DNA of 64,000 bases. Origin: JABSSA01 sp039984715 (GTDB lineage: Bacteria; Pseudomonadota; Alphaproteobacteria; Rhodobacterales; Rhodobacteraceae). The notes under the pieces were generated by a model. That model was not told where the DNA came from. It searched no databases and worked only from the letters and a program-made list of their open reading frames with translations. The number at the start of each line of letters is the position of its first letter. Positions within the stretch are counted from its first letter, which is position 1. A program made the translations under genes and the position numbers. The stretch lies in contig JBDWUA010000006.1 in assembly GCA_039984715.1 (NCBI GenBank), positions 62,001 through 126,000 on the forward strand. The letters are read 5' to 3'. Below, in pieces: positions 1-8,536 of this stretch.

Positions 1-1
1 C

Positions 2-589
2 GAACGCATCATGCCGCCACCTAGCCCCTACATCCTGCAGGCCGGCACCGTTATCCCAGCGGCCCTCATCACAGGATTGCGCTCCGACCTGCCCGGCCAG
101 ATCTCGGCGCAAGTGACCACGAACGTTTATGATAGCCCGTCCGGCAATTACCTCCTGATTCCGCAAGGGGCCCGCCTTCTGGGAGAATGCGACAGCCGTA
201 TCGCCTCTGGCCAAAGCCGCCTCCTTTTGTTCTGGATCCGCCTGATCCTACCGGACGGCAGGTCGATTGTACTGGAACGCGAACCCGGCGCTGACAGAAC
301 GGGCGCAGCCGGGTTGCAGGACCGGGTGAACTACCATTGGAGCCGTGTGTTCCTAGCCGCAGGGCTCGCCACGATTCTGAATCTCGGGCTCGAGACTGGT
401 GCCGAAAACGAAGATGACGTCGCCACAGCTATCCGCGAAGCTGCGCAGGACACAATCGGCCGTACCGGCGACGAGATCGTCCGCCAACAGATTGCCATAC
501 CGCCGACGCTGACCACCCGCCCGGGCTTCCCCGTCCGCGTGATGATCACTCGCGATCTTATCCTCGAACCCTTAGGAGTAGTCCGATGA
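2..589 (+). CDS. trbI: TrbI/VirB10-family conjugal transfer protein, C-terminal part
   Basis: This is the C-terminal beta-barrel domain of TrbI, the VirB10-like protein that spans the periplasm in Trb-type type IV secretion systems and links the inner- and outer-membrane parts of the conjugation channel. The family signature GTVIPAALITG, the stretch LLIPQGARLLGEC and the GVNYHW-like segment (here DRVNYHW) are visible. Full TrbI proteins are about 380-470 residues and only about 195 are here. The frame stays open to the window edge, so the gene very probably starts upstream and the ATG at 11 is internal. Its stop overlaps the next gene by ATGA, as in trb operons. Confidence 0.9.
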   Translation, partial: ERIMPPPSPYILQAGTVIPAALITGLRSDLPGQISAQVTTNVYDSPSGNYLLIPQGARLLGECDSRIASGQSRLLLFWIRLILPDGRSIVLEREPGADRTGAAGLQDRVNYHWSRVFLAAGLATILNLGLETGAENEDDVATAIREAAQDTIGRTGDEIVRQQIAIPPTLTTRPGFPVRVMITRDLILEPLGVVR

Positions 590-858
590 CCAAACTGAAG
601 CTCGGGCCTATCCCCGATGGAAAACCGGTTAAACTAACCGTGGAACTGCCTGCCGATGTGCACCGAGACCTTTGCGACTATGCGATGGTTCTCGGTCAGC
701 AGACCGGCCAAGACCTAGAGCCCGCCCGCCTGGCCGCGCCTATGCTCGCCCGTTTCATGGCCACCCATCGCGGATTCGCCGCCGCCCGAAAAGCAGGTTC
801 CAGGGCCAACAAGAAGAAGCCAGATGCACCTTCACCACCAAATTCCAACCAAGCCTAA
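586..858 (+). CDS. DUF2274 protein (trb operon tail gene)
   Basis: This small 90-residue protein matches the DUF2274 family, which commonly sits directly after trbI in Trb conjugation operons of alpha- and gammaproteobacteria. The opening KLKLGPIPDGKPVKLTVELP and the segment HRDLCDYA are typical; function is unknown, although the short beta strand plus helix pattern recalls small ribbon-helix-helix DNA binders. It starts inside the trbI stop (ATGA), so it is translationally coupled. The C-terminus is basic and Pro/Ser-rich. It appears to be the last conjugation gene: the following minus-strand material is unrelated and decayed. Confidence 0.8.
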   Translation: MTKLKLGPIPDGKPVKLTVELPADVHRDLCDYAMVLGQQTGQDLEPARLAAPMLARFMATHRGFAAARKAGSRANKKKPDAPSPPNSNQA

Positions 859-922
859 GCCTCTGGAAAAGCAAAACAATTGGGACAGACTGCACTGCAC
901 ACGAAGCGCACAAACGCCGCGA

Positions 923-1750
923 CTAAACGCTTTCAGTCGTTAACGTTTCGACCCAATCCTCCATCGGCCGCTCGGCGTTTGGATCGAGATTATCCCTAGA
1001 TCGGGCCTTCTTGGCGGGAGCAGAGAATAACAGGTCTGAGCCAAACTTGACGTTGGTGACCCAGTTCGACGACGGTCCCTTATTCGCTGCCTCATCTGGG
1101 CTTCGGCCAAGATTTGGCAGGCAGTCCGCAATATCTTCGGAACATAAGGCAAACGCCGCCTGCGCCATGATGACCTCTGCATCCTTCACGGTCGAGCCGT
1201 TGTGAACGATCTCGCTCCGCGCTTCCATGACGAACTTGCCCTCAATGACCTGGTTCTCCCAAGTGTCAGGTCGCGCCATGCGGTTCCGGACCAGATGCTT
1301 GGCGGCCGCGACCTTGACGGCGGCCTCGGCTGCGGCCTTTTCAGCAAAGCGTTCGTTCACCAGCCTCACAAAGACCGTCGGAATGAACCCCTTGAAGGCC
1401 AAACCATCGGCGTTGATCACGTCTTGGCTTTCGTCCATCACCTCGACCATCGCGGCCAGTTGCGCCTAGGTCAGCCTGCGCTCGATGGCGCTGAGCCCCT
1501 CGACCAGCGACGACTCGCGATTTTGGTCCAGATAGGCCTCGATCACCATGCTCTGGAAGGTATCACCGGTGAGGTTCTTGTCGCCCGCAGCGGGGTCGTT
1601 GATCAGGTCCTGGTTGTTCGGCACCACGCTGCGCCTCGCGCGCAGGACCGCCGCCAGCCGGTTATCCAACTCCACCTCATCGACGCTTTGTGCCAGGCAG
1701 TGACGCCAGGCAGACCCCCATTGGCCCAGGTCGACAGAAGCGTCGCGCAA
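923..1750 (-). pseudogene. Decayed DUF3365 (Tll0287-like) gene with in-frame stop
   Basis: One minus-strand reading frame holds two conceptual pieces (1750-1469 and 1465-923) separated by a TAG at 1466-1468. The text on both sides reads as one protein: SAIERRLT, stop, AQLAAMVEVMDE. The middle part (FKGFIPTVFVRLVNERF, then RNRMARPDTWE) resembles DUF3365/Tll0287-like sensor domains, which bind heme through a later CxxCH. That C-terminal region is missing here. After EGKF the sequence becomes an unrelated stretch of about 100 residues from Met at 1228. I read it as a nonsense-disrupted, possibly chimeric remnant. The family assignment is from memory of motifs. The downstream 100 residues could alternatively be an independent small gene. 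Confidence 0.55.
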
Positions 1751-1873
1751 GAATGTGTCATATTGCTCCTCCAGAGCGTTTCTTGAAGGCTAACAACAAA
1801 AACCCGCCCATTCAGAAAAAATTGCACCCTCGGGCGTGAATTGCTGCACCCCCGTCTCAGCCCCGAACTAGCC

Positions 1874-2539
1874 TCACGCCTGAACCCGAGATGCGGCAGG
1901 GGCCGCCGCGTGTTGCGCCTGTTCTAGATAATTGTTGACTGCCCCGCGCCGTGGCAGATCGAATTTGCTCAGGATGGCACGCACATGGTTCTTGACCGTG
2001 CCCACGCTGCGGTTGACCTCGCGTGCAATCTCCTTGTTCGTCATGCCCTCGCAGAGCAGCGAACAGACCTCCTTTTCCCGGCGGGTCAGGCATTCGGTCA
2101 GGATTTTGCTGCCCGCCACGCGCGGCGTCTGGGCCAAGGCGCGCATCATCTGGGCGGCCACATCGGCGCGTAGCGCGACCTCGCCGCATTCTGCCGCCTG
2201 CACGATGCGCACCACCTCTTCGAGGGATGTGTTGCGCGGCACGATGCCGTGGCACCCAAGGCGCGCGCAGTTCACCACCTGCCCCGCCTTCTGGTCATCC
2301 ACCGAGAGCGCAAGGATGCAGACCCCCGGCAGCGCCCGCGCCAGACGCGCAACACCGGCACCCAGTGACGCGTCGCTGATATCCACCAGTACGGAGGTTA
2401 TTTCTTCATTAAGTGCCGTCTCCATCGCGGCCTCGATCGTCGGAACATGTTTGACCAAATCGCCATCAGAAACCGACGAAAGACCGTAACAAAGACATTC
2501 ACTAAATAGTGTGTTCGCGGAGCAAATAAGCCACCCCAT
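1874..2539 (-). CDS. LuxR/NarL-type regulator with degenerate receiver
   Basis: This is a 221-residue two-domain regulator. Residues 1-120 have the layout of a NarL-type receiver, with VLVDIS placing an Asp at the phosphoacceptor strand. The acidic pair normally found after strand 1 is replaced by ICSAN, so ordinary phosphotransfer is doubtful. Residues about 150-205 form a clear LuxR helix-turn-helix (LTRREKEV, MTNKEIAREV, SVGTVKNHVRAIL). A plausible ribosome binding site (AGGA, 8 bases before the ATG) supports the start. It lies after the last eCIS gene in the same orientation, behind an AT-rich 132-base gap that may hold its own promoter. It is a candidate local regulator of the injection system; that role is inferred from position. 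Confidence 0.85.
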   Translation of the reverse strand: MGWLICSANTLFSECLCYGLSSVSDGDLVKHVPTIEAAMETALNEEITSVLVDISDASLGAGVARLARALPGVCILALSVDDQKAGQVVNCARLGCHGIVPRNTSLEEVVRIVQAAECGEVALRADVAAQMMRALAQTPRVAGSKILTECLTRREKEVCSLLCEGMTNKEIAREVNRSVGTVKNHVRAILSKFDLPRRGAVNNYLEQAQHAAAPAASRVQA

Positions 2540-2671
2540 AGCAAATCCTCACATAAAAATATCAAAGAGAATCACCAATATAATAACACAAAATACCAAT
2601 AAATGCACGGCAGGATAGAAACCTCAATCAAGGGGTACGGTCTTGACTGCCGGCCGACCGGATTTGACCCG

Positions 2672-3253
2672 TCAGATGACCGTGAGGCGCTCTTGCACAA
2701 AAGCCATCGTCTCGCGCACCTCAGGGTCGGTTTCGCGTTCGAACGCGGCCCGCAGATCCGGCAAAAGTACGTCCCATTTCAGGCTGAGAAGCGCCAGTAC
2801 GGCGGCGCGGCGCATGCCGGGCGCATCTGCGCTAAGGCCCTGCTGCAGCAGTTTCATCACCCGCGTGTCGTGAAAGCCGGAAAAGCCGCGCCCCAGCCTG
2901 ACCAGCTCACGAGGCGTCGGACTTTCCTGGGCCTCGCGCAATAGCTCGTCGGACGTCTCAAAGCCGATGAACGTTTCCAGCGTGTCGCGCAACAAGGCGA
3001 GGCGTGCGCTGTCTTCGCAGGTCAGCGTGTAGACCGCGAAATCCAGCTCCAGATCGAAGCTGAGCAAGACGCCCAGTTGGGGTTGCTGGCTGGTGACGAA
3101 ATACACCGAAATGCTGAACGCGCTCATGTCCTCCTTCGTCTGGGCGAAATCTAGCCCTTGCGCGTCATTGAAGGCCTGAAGTGCCTGGTAAGTCCGCTCC
3201 AGCACGTATTCCTTGGTGGGCCGACCACGTGCGATATGTACTTCGGTGGTCAT
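2672..3253 (-). CDS. eCIS-linked protein with C-terminal HEAT-like repeats
   Basis: This 193-residue protein of unknown function is the last gene of the eCIS operon, overlapping the stop of the 1355-residue gene by ATGA. The first half (to about residue 100) is a mixed alpha/beta domain with SISVYFVTSQQPQLGVLLSF. The second half contains short amphipathic helix pairs such as DTRVMKLLQQGL, RRAAVLALLSLKW and DPEVRETMAFVQERL, which look like two HEAT-type repeats. HEAT repeats usually mediate protein-protein contacts, so an accessory or chaperone role for the neighbouring large protein is conceivable, but nothing in the sequence proves it. Confidence 0.65.
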   Translation of the reverse strand: MTTEVHIARGRPTKEYVLERTYQALQAFNDAQGLDFAQTKEDMSAFSISVYFVTSQQPQLGVLLSFDLELDFAVYTLTCEDSARLALLRDTLETFIGFETSDELLREAQESPTPRELVRLGRGFSGFHDTRVMKLLQQGLSADAPGMRRAAVLALLSLKWDVLLPDLRAAFERETDPEVRETMAFVQERLTVI

Positions 3254-6200
3254 TCGTCCCCCATCCTATGCATGAAGCCGGTTATGTCGCGGCGCAGACT
3301 GGCTGTTGCGGCCTCAAGTTCCTCTTCTGTATACGACTCGCCACCGTCGGGGAAATGGATACTCAGCCAGGCGCGAAAAGCCTCGGCAAGGTTGGCCAAG
3401 GCAGCGTCAGTTCCGTGAAGTTCCACGTCAGGCTCCGCCACGAAGGCTTCCAGGACCGAAAAGATGTTGGCGATCCGCTCGTGGCGAATGCTGGTCGCGA
3501 CCCCGGCCTGCTCTGCTTGACCGGGGCGCAAGGAGGCGGGCCCGCGCATGCCAAAGTCAAGCTCGGCGGCAACGGTTGCCTGATCGGCAGCCATGGGAGC
3601 GAGTGCCCCGATGTCCGCATCCTCTGGCACCGCAAGCCCTGCGCTTACCTCGCCTTCTGCAATCATGCGCCAGCCCAAACCACCAGGCACGCGCGCAGGT
3701 TCAACGGTTCCGGTCAATGAGGTCCGTGACGGCGAGGCAAGCCGGGCACGCGCTCGAGCGAGGTCGGCCTCGTCCTGACCGGCTCCTTCCATGATCTCAT
3801 GCATGCTGTCATATGATCCCGCTCCGCTTTGATAGGTGGCGGACAACAGGTTGGGATGATTCTGGTAGATCGTGGTTCCCGGCGGCCCGGGAAGCAAGCG
3901 CGGGTTGGGACGTTCGCTATAGTCGTACTGTGGCGGCCGCAGCTGGGTTCTGCCAGTCTGGATCCGCCGCATGAAGCGGACTGCATCGACCCGATCCATG
4001 TTTTGAAAATCGCTGCTGCCTCCGATAGCGGCGGCGTCTGCTTCGACATCATGTTGGCGGCTTTCACGGGATTGCTGAGCTTCATATTCGGTCAGGAAGT
4101 CAGCCTCTGCGCTTTCCAGAATTTCTTCAAGAAGCCCACCGATCTGCTGTTTGCGCATCGGGTGGGCATCGGCCAGGCGGGATTCAGGGTTGATCTTCGC
4201 CACGATCCCGCCGTTCTGGATGACAAGTTCACGCAGACCGTATTCCTCGCGCCACACCGCCAGCTTGCGCTCCAGCGCCTCGGTGGAAATCCCATCGACC
4301 AACTCGCGATTTATCTTGGCGGGCAACTGCTCTTCGGCACGCGCCAACCGCTGCTCGGGCGTCAGATCGTGCGGGTTAACGCCATCACCATCTTCGACGC
4401 TTTCCTGCTCGGGCTCATCGCGGCTGAACAGCCCCGCGATCCGGCGCGCCATGCTGACGCCAAGGTTGATCACCCAGTCGATGGCCCTGTTAACCGGTTC
4501 CTGCACCTTTTCGATGACGCCCCGGATCTTCTCGGAAATGCCGCCCAGCCCCAGTAGCGAGGCCAGAAAGCTGATCACTACGGGCAGGATACGATTCAGC
4601 GCGCCCTCGACCGCGGCGGCCATCGCACCGATATTACCCGCTACGATGGTGCCCAGAGCGTTGATGATCGCGTTAACGGCAGCGATGATCTGCTGGCCAC
4701 GTTCGATGAAAAAGATCACGATGTCGTAGATCATCATGCAAGCCTTCACGAAGGCACCCGCCGGGTTCAGTAGGCCGATGATCCACTTGATGCCGGCCTC
4801 GACGATCTTGGTGATCACCCAGCTCTTGATCTCGTCGATGATCACGTCTTTGATGGTACTCAGCTTTTCCAGAAGCATTTGCCAGATGCCCGCCGGCCCT
4901 TCGGTAAAGAGGATGCGAAGGAAATCGACAGCGCCCTCGATCTTGGCCACCATATCCTCGCCCAAGATGCCAACGGCGCGCGCGCGCACGTTCTCCTTGG
5001 TCAGGCCAAGCACCTGCAGCACAACGTCGAGAAAGCCCTTCAGGTCGAATTTGTCGGGCAGGTTGATCCCCGCCCCCTCGAGCGCGCCGAATAGCCAACC
5101 CATCAGCGCGTTCTTGAGGTTCTCGCCAATGTTGGACACAAAGCGTTCCAAACCTGCGCCGATGCCCGCGATGAGGTTGCGCAGAAAGCCGATGGGGTCC
5201 TGGATGATCGCCTCGACGACGGCCGCGGCGCGACTCAGGATGCCCAGCAGCATGTTCTTGAATTCAATGACTTTCTGAATGACGCCAACGGTCGCGTCAT
5301 AGACCCGCTCCCAGAACGACTTGTTCTCTTCCTGAAGCTGTTCCTCGCGCGCATTGCGCCGTTCGATGCCCTGTCGGTAGATGTCGACCATGTTGTCAAC
5401 CAGCGCGTCGCGGCGGTCGCTGACCTCGGTCTCAAGCGCGTCGAAGTCGGCGGTGATAGCCGTCGCAGCGGTTTCGGCCAATTCGCGTTCGGCCTCCGAG
5501 ACATTCTCGGTCATGTAGGTCTCGATCTCGGTGCGACCTTCGGCGATCCGGTCGCGCGCCTCGGTGAGCTTGCGTTCGACAAAGGCCGCGATATCGGTGA
5601 TCGCCGTCTCGACGCGCGCTTCGAAAGCCCGCCGCCCCTGCGCCAGTGCGCGGTTAAAGCGTTCATCCCCCCAGTCGCCCGTCAAAAAGTCGCCAACCGA
5701 AGTCAGAAGCCCGCCCTTTTCCTCAGCAAAGGCGTTGTCGTAGTCGTCCATGGCCTCGTCTATGGCTGTTTGGAATAAGTCCGCAGCACCGTCGTCCATC
5801 TCCTGCAGGATGCGTATGACGTCCGCGCGCACGGCCAAGCCGATGGCCTCGATATCCTCGGTGATCTCCTGCTTGCGCCGCTCTGTGTCTGACTGCGTGG
5901 TGGTCTGCTGGGTGGCTACATCACCCATCTCGGTGGTGCGCATGTTCTGGAAATCTGTCAGCCCCCCAGTGATGGCACCGGCGGCGCGGGCGTGGGTGTT
6001 CTGACGGTCGGCACCCTCGGCCTCGCGCAGGGCGGCAGGGGCTTCGCGATCGTGGGTTTCCGCCTCGTCGCGCGCGCCCAACGTGGCCTGGAACTGCGGG
6101 TCGTTGCCGCTCGCAAGCTGCCTGTCGGTAATGTTGTTGTCGGCCGCCAGCGCATCCGCGCCGTCGCGGTTGGTCGAGGTGTCTACGGCGGCAGGGGTCG

Positions 6201-7317
6201 AGGGCGGCGGCACCACTGGCCCGGCAGAGACGCCCTCGGGCGCGGGTCCGACCGCTTCGGGCACCAGCTCGACCTCTTCGCCGCCTGGCTGCGCACTTGG
6301 ATCCAGCTGGGCCTCTTCCGAGACGGTCGCGGGCAGGTTACCGATGGCGGCGGTCTGCTGTTCGCCCAGCGTCTCCTGCACCTGCGATGCAGCACGGCCG
6401 GCACCTTCGGCCATGACCTCGCGGGCATCGCTTTCGTTGCGCGCATCAGGCATCGCGCGGGCGATGGCGACGCGCAGGGCGGTCTCAAAGCTGTTCTGGT
6501 TCACCTCACCGGTCTCGGCCGCATCAGCGGCAGTGATGCCTGCGCCTTCGGCATTGCGGCGCTGCGTCATTTCGGGCCGGTTCGAGGCCGCGATGGCGCT
6601 GTCGGTGGCGTTGCCCTCAGGCTGGTGGGTCGCCGCTGCACCGGCACGCCGTCCCACGGCGGCGGCGGCAGGGGCCACGGCGGCGCGCGGGCTGAGCTCT
6701 GACGGTGCCTCTTGGGGCGTGTCCCCTGACTGTGTCGTAGCGCCCTCACCCTCGGGGGTGACAATGGCTTCCCCCACGGCGGCGGCGGCGGTGGCTGCTG
6801 CGGCTTCCGAGACCGCGCTGTCCACAGCACCGGCGGGGCTGCTGGCCGGCAGGTTTTCAGAGGCACTGTCGGACGTGGTGGAAGGTGCAGCCGCTTCGGT
6901 TTCCGTGGTTACCCCGGCCTCGGCCTCGGTAGCGCCACCCGCTACGGCACTGGGCGGCGTAAGCGCGCTGACAACATCCGTCACCATTTTGGCGGTTGCG
7001 GCGATCTGTGGTGCCGCCGCCCGCGCGGCCTCGGCTGGTGCCGCAGCGGCAGAGGCAGCGGGTGCAGGCGGGGCTTGGGTGGCGGCGGGGGCTTGCACTT
7101 CGGGCGCAGGCGGGCTGGACGCGCGCGCAGGGGCCTCGGATGCCGTGCCCACGCGGCCAGCGCCAACACCCGCGCCAAGGCCGGCATGGACGCCAGCGCT
7201 CCAGCCAAGCCCACCCGGCCCCAGCCCCGGCGCACGACGGGGTGCTGCCACGGCACGCGCCGTGGACCGCCTGCGCGACGGGTCCGAACTGCGCCGTGTG
7301 GTCGTTGATCGGACCAT
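3250..7317 (-). CDS. Large eCIS-associated protein, disordered head plus hydrophobic domain
   Basis: This 1355-residue protein has distinct zones. Residues 1-430 are Ala/Pro/Glu-rich low complexity, starting with a very basic Arg/Ser/Thr stretch. Residues about 430-660 are charged coiled coil. Residues about 665-960 form a long amphipathic to hydrophobic helical region (GWLFGALEGAGINLPDKFDL, NPAGAFVKACMMIYDIVIFF, FLASLLGLGGISEKIR). Residues 960-1355 are acidic and mixed. The hydrophobic region resembles one found in large eCIS-encoded proteins that often carry a DUF4157 metalloprotease-like domain; no such HExxH domain is visible here. It could be a tape-measure analogue occupying the tube, a membrane-active cargo, or a shell component. 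The position at the operon end favours cargo or accessory. Confidence 0.75.
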   Translation of the reverse strand: MVRSTTTRRSSDPSRRRSTARAVAAPRRAPGLGPGGLGWSAGVHAGLGAGVGAGRVGTASEAPARASSPPAPEVQAPAATQAPPAPAASAAAAPAEAARAAAPQIAATAKMVTDVVSALTPPSAVAGGATEAEAGVTTETEAAAPSTTSDSASENLPASSPAGAVDSAVSEAAAATAAAAVGEAIVTPEGEGATTQSGDTPQEAPSELSPRAAVAPAAAAVGRRAGAAATHQPEGNATDSAIAASNRPEMTQRRNAEGAGITAADAAETGEVNQNSFETALRVAIARAMPDARNESDAREVMAEGAGRAASQVQETLGEQQTAAIGNLPATVSEEAQLDPSAQPGGEEVELVPEAVGPAPEGVSAGPVVPPPSTPAAVDTSTNRDGADALAADNNITDRQLASGNDPQFQATLGARDEAETHDREAPAALREAEGADRQNTHARAAGAITGGLTDFQNMRTTEMGDVATQQTTTQSDTERRKQEITEDIEAIGLAVRADVIRILQEMDDGAADLFQTAIDEAMDDYDNAFAEEKGGLLTSVGDFLTGDWGDERFNRALAQGRRAFEARVETAITDIAAFVERKLTEARDRIAEGRTEIETYMTENVSEAERELAETAATAITADFDALETEVSDRRDALVDNMVDIYRQGIERRNAREEQLQEENKSFWERVYDATVGVIQKVIEFKNMLLGILSRAAAVVEAIIQDPIGFLRNLIAGIGAGLERFVSNIGENLKNALMGWLFGALEGAGINLPDKFDLKGFLDVVLQVLGLTKENVRARAVGILGEDMVAKIEGAVDFLRILFTEGPAGIWQMLLEKLSTIKDVIIDEIKSWVITKIVEAGIKWIIGLLNPAGAFVKACMMIYDIVIFFIERGQQIIAAVNAIINALGTIVAGNIGAMAAAVEGALNRILPVVISFLASLLGLGGISEKIRGVIEKVQEPVNRAIDWVINLGVSMARRIAGLFSRDEPEQESVEDGDGVNPHDLTPEQRLARAEEQLPAKINRELVDGISTEALERKLAVWREEYGLRELVIQNGGIVAKINPESRLADAHPMRKQQIGGLLEEILESAEADFLTEYEAQQSRESRQHDVEADAAAIGGSSDFQNMDRVDAVRFMRRIQTGRTQLRPPQYDYSERPNPRLLPGPPGTTIYQNHPNLLSATYQSGAGSYDSMHEIMEGAGQDEADLARARARLASPSRTSLTGTVEPARVPGGLGWRMIAEGEVSAGLAVPEDADIGALAPMAADQATVAAELDFGMRGPASLRPGQAEQAGVATSIRHERIANIFSVLEAFVAEPDVELHGTDAALANLAEAFRAWLSIHFPDGGESYTEEELEAATASLRRDITGFMHRMGDE

Positions 7318-7339
7318 CAGCCTGCCCCGCCTTTCTTGA

Positions 7340-8509
7340 TCAGAGGGTGTCCTTGGTCTTCATCTCCCTGACCTTCGCCAAATACTCATCCAACTTGTCC
7401 GAGGTATCCGACAGCCCGAAGGCCGCCTTGAGCATTGGAGCGCGGGTTTCGAGCAGCACCTCGAAATGCTCGAGGTTGCGCACATCCATCGCCCGGAACA
7501 CCGCGCGCTGGGATTTGGTCGTAACGATCTGATCCAGCTTGGTCAGGATCTGCGGGTCCTCCATCTTCATGGCCTCGATCAGCCGCATATCCTTGGCCAA
7601 AGTCTCGGCCTTCGTCACCGTGGTCTTTTCGGGTGTCTTCTCGGTATCGCAGACATAGGCGATGGGCTTGATCCACTGGCGCATGCGGTAGGCCTCGTCG
7701 CCTTCAAAGCTGTCCACGACAATGCCGCCTTCGCACAGGGTGACGCAGCCCAGAAGCACCCAGCCCTCGCCGCAGCAGTCGCAATCGCCGCAGGTCTTGA
7801 GACAGTCGCAAAGCGATGGCCTGCGCGTGCCCGTGACGACCACCTCCTCGGTGGTGTCGCGCGCTGCGCCCGCAGCCGGGGCGGGCACGGAAGGCACCGG
7901 GTTGGCGTCATCGCCCGTCTGGCCGTCGCCGCAGCCATCATCCTGAGGGCGCTCGGTTTCAAGCATGCAGACGTGATCGGGCAGCCGGTCGGGCGCGAAG
8001 GCGCGGATTTCCACGTGATCGCGCTGGCGCGAACACTGCGGCACAGCGCCTGTGTCACAGCAATCGCCGCGCGGCGCCGCAGAGGCGCTGACCCGGCGCA
8101 CCAGAATGCAGACCGTGCCGCCCTGGCTGTCGCAGCCGCAGCTTTCGGGGGCGAGGTCGAACCGTACCGGCTTGCAGATCTCGATGGGCAGGCCCGCGCA
8201 ATCAAGCGCCGTGCCGCGGCCGATCTCGACCACGAAATTCGGATAGGCCTGCCTGCTTCCTTCGGTCCCGTCCTTGGCGCAAGGATCGCATGGGCCCTTG
8301 CGGCCACAAAGCTTTGGGTCGGGCCGTAGCTCGAAGCCGCAGACCACACCGCAGCCGAAGACCGCGCGGTTGACCGTCTGCATCAGGGCCACGGGATACA
8401 CCATCGCCGCCCCCAGATCGTCAGCGGTCACGATCATCCCGTTCTTGAAATTCACGGATTCTGCGGACATCGGATGGATCGTGCCCGGATCGGAAAATGG
8501 CTTTTTCAT
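7340..8509 (-). CDS. Cys-rich eCIS baseplate-type protein A
   Basis: This 389-residue protein has a strong ribosome binding site (GGAGAAACC before ATG). Its N-terminal 100-150 residues carry a pattern seen in eCIS and phage-like tail clusters: a GxLxxxDL-type entry (GMIVTADDL), an Asn-Arg helix (TVNRAVFG), then GVVCGFEL and a beta-rich part with the DCAGLPIEI turn. Residues about 55-260 are unusually rich in cysteine (CGRKGPCDPCAK, CDCLKTCGDCDCCG), suggesting metal clusters or disulfides. The C-terminus is helical. The next gene upstream (8537-10132) has the same N-terminal pattern, so the pair are paralogues. A structural role at the baseplate or fibre position is inferred. Confidence 0.75.
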   Translation of the reverse strand: MKKPFSDPGTIHPMSAESVNFKNGMIVTADDLGAAMVYPVALMQTVNRAVFGCGVVCGFELRPDPKLCGRKGPCDPCAKDGTEGSRQAYPNFVVEIGRGTALDCAGLPIEICKPVRFDLAPESCGCDSQGGTVCILVRRVSASAAPRGDCCDTGAVPQCSRQRDHVEIRAFAPDRLPDHVCMLETERPQDDGCGDGQTGDDANPVPSVPAPAAGAARDTTEEVVVTGTRRPSLCDCLKTCGDCDCCGEGWVLLGCVTLCEGGIVVDSFEGDEAYRMRQWIKPIAYVCDTEKTPEKTTVTKAETLAKDMRLIEAMKMEDPQILTKLDQIVTTKSQRAVFRAMDVRNLEHFEVLLETRAPMLKAAFGLSDTSDKLDEYLAKVREMKTKDTL

Positions 8510-8536
8510 TGGTTTCTCCTTACCCTTTCGGCGCGT

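Noticed and set aside
2600..2671. Possible terminator at the end of the eCIS operon
   Set aside because: Only a five-base stem with a large loop was found and no U-run follows on the minus strand.
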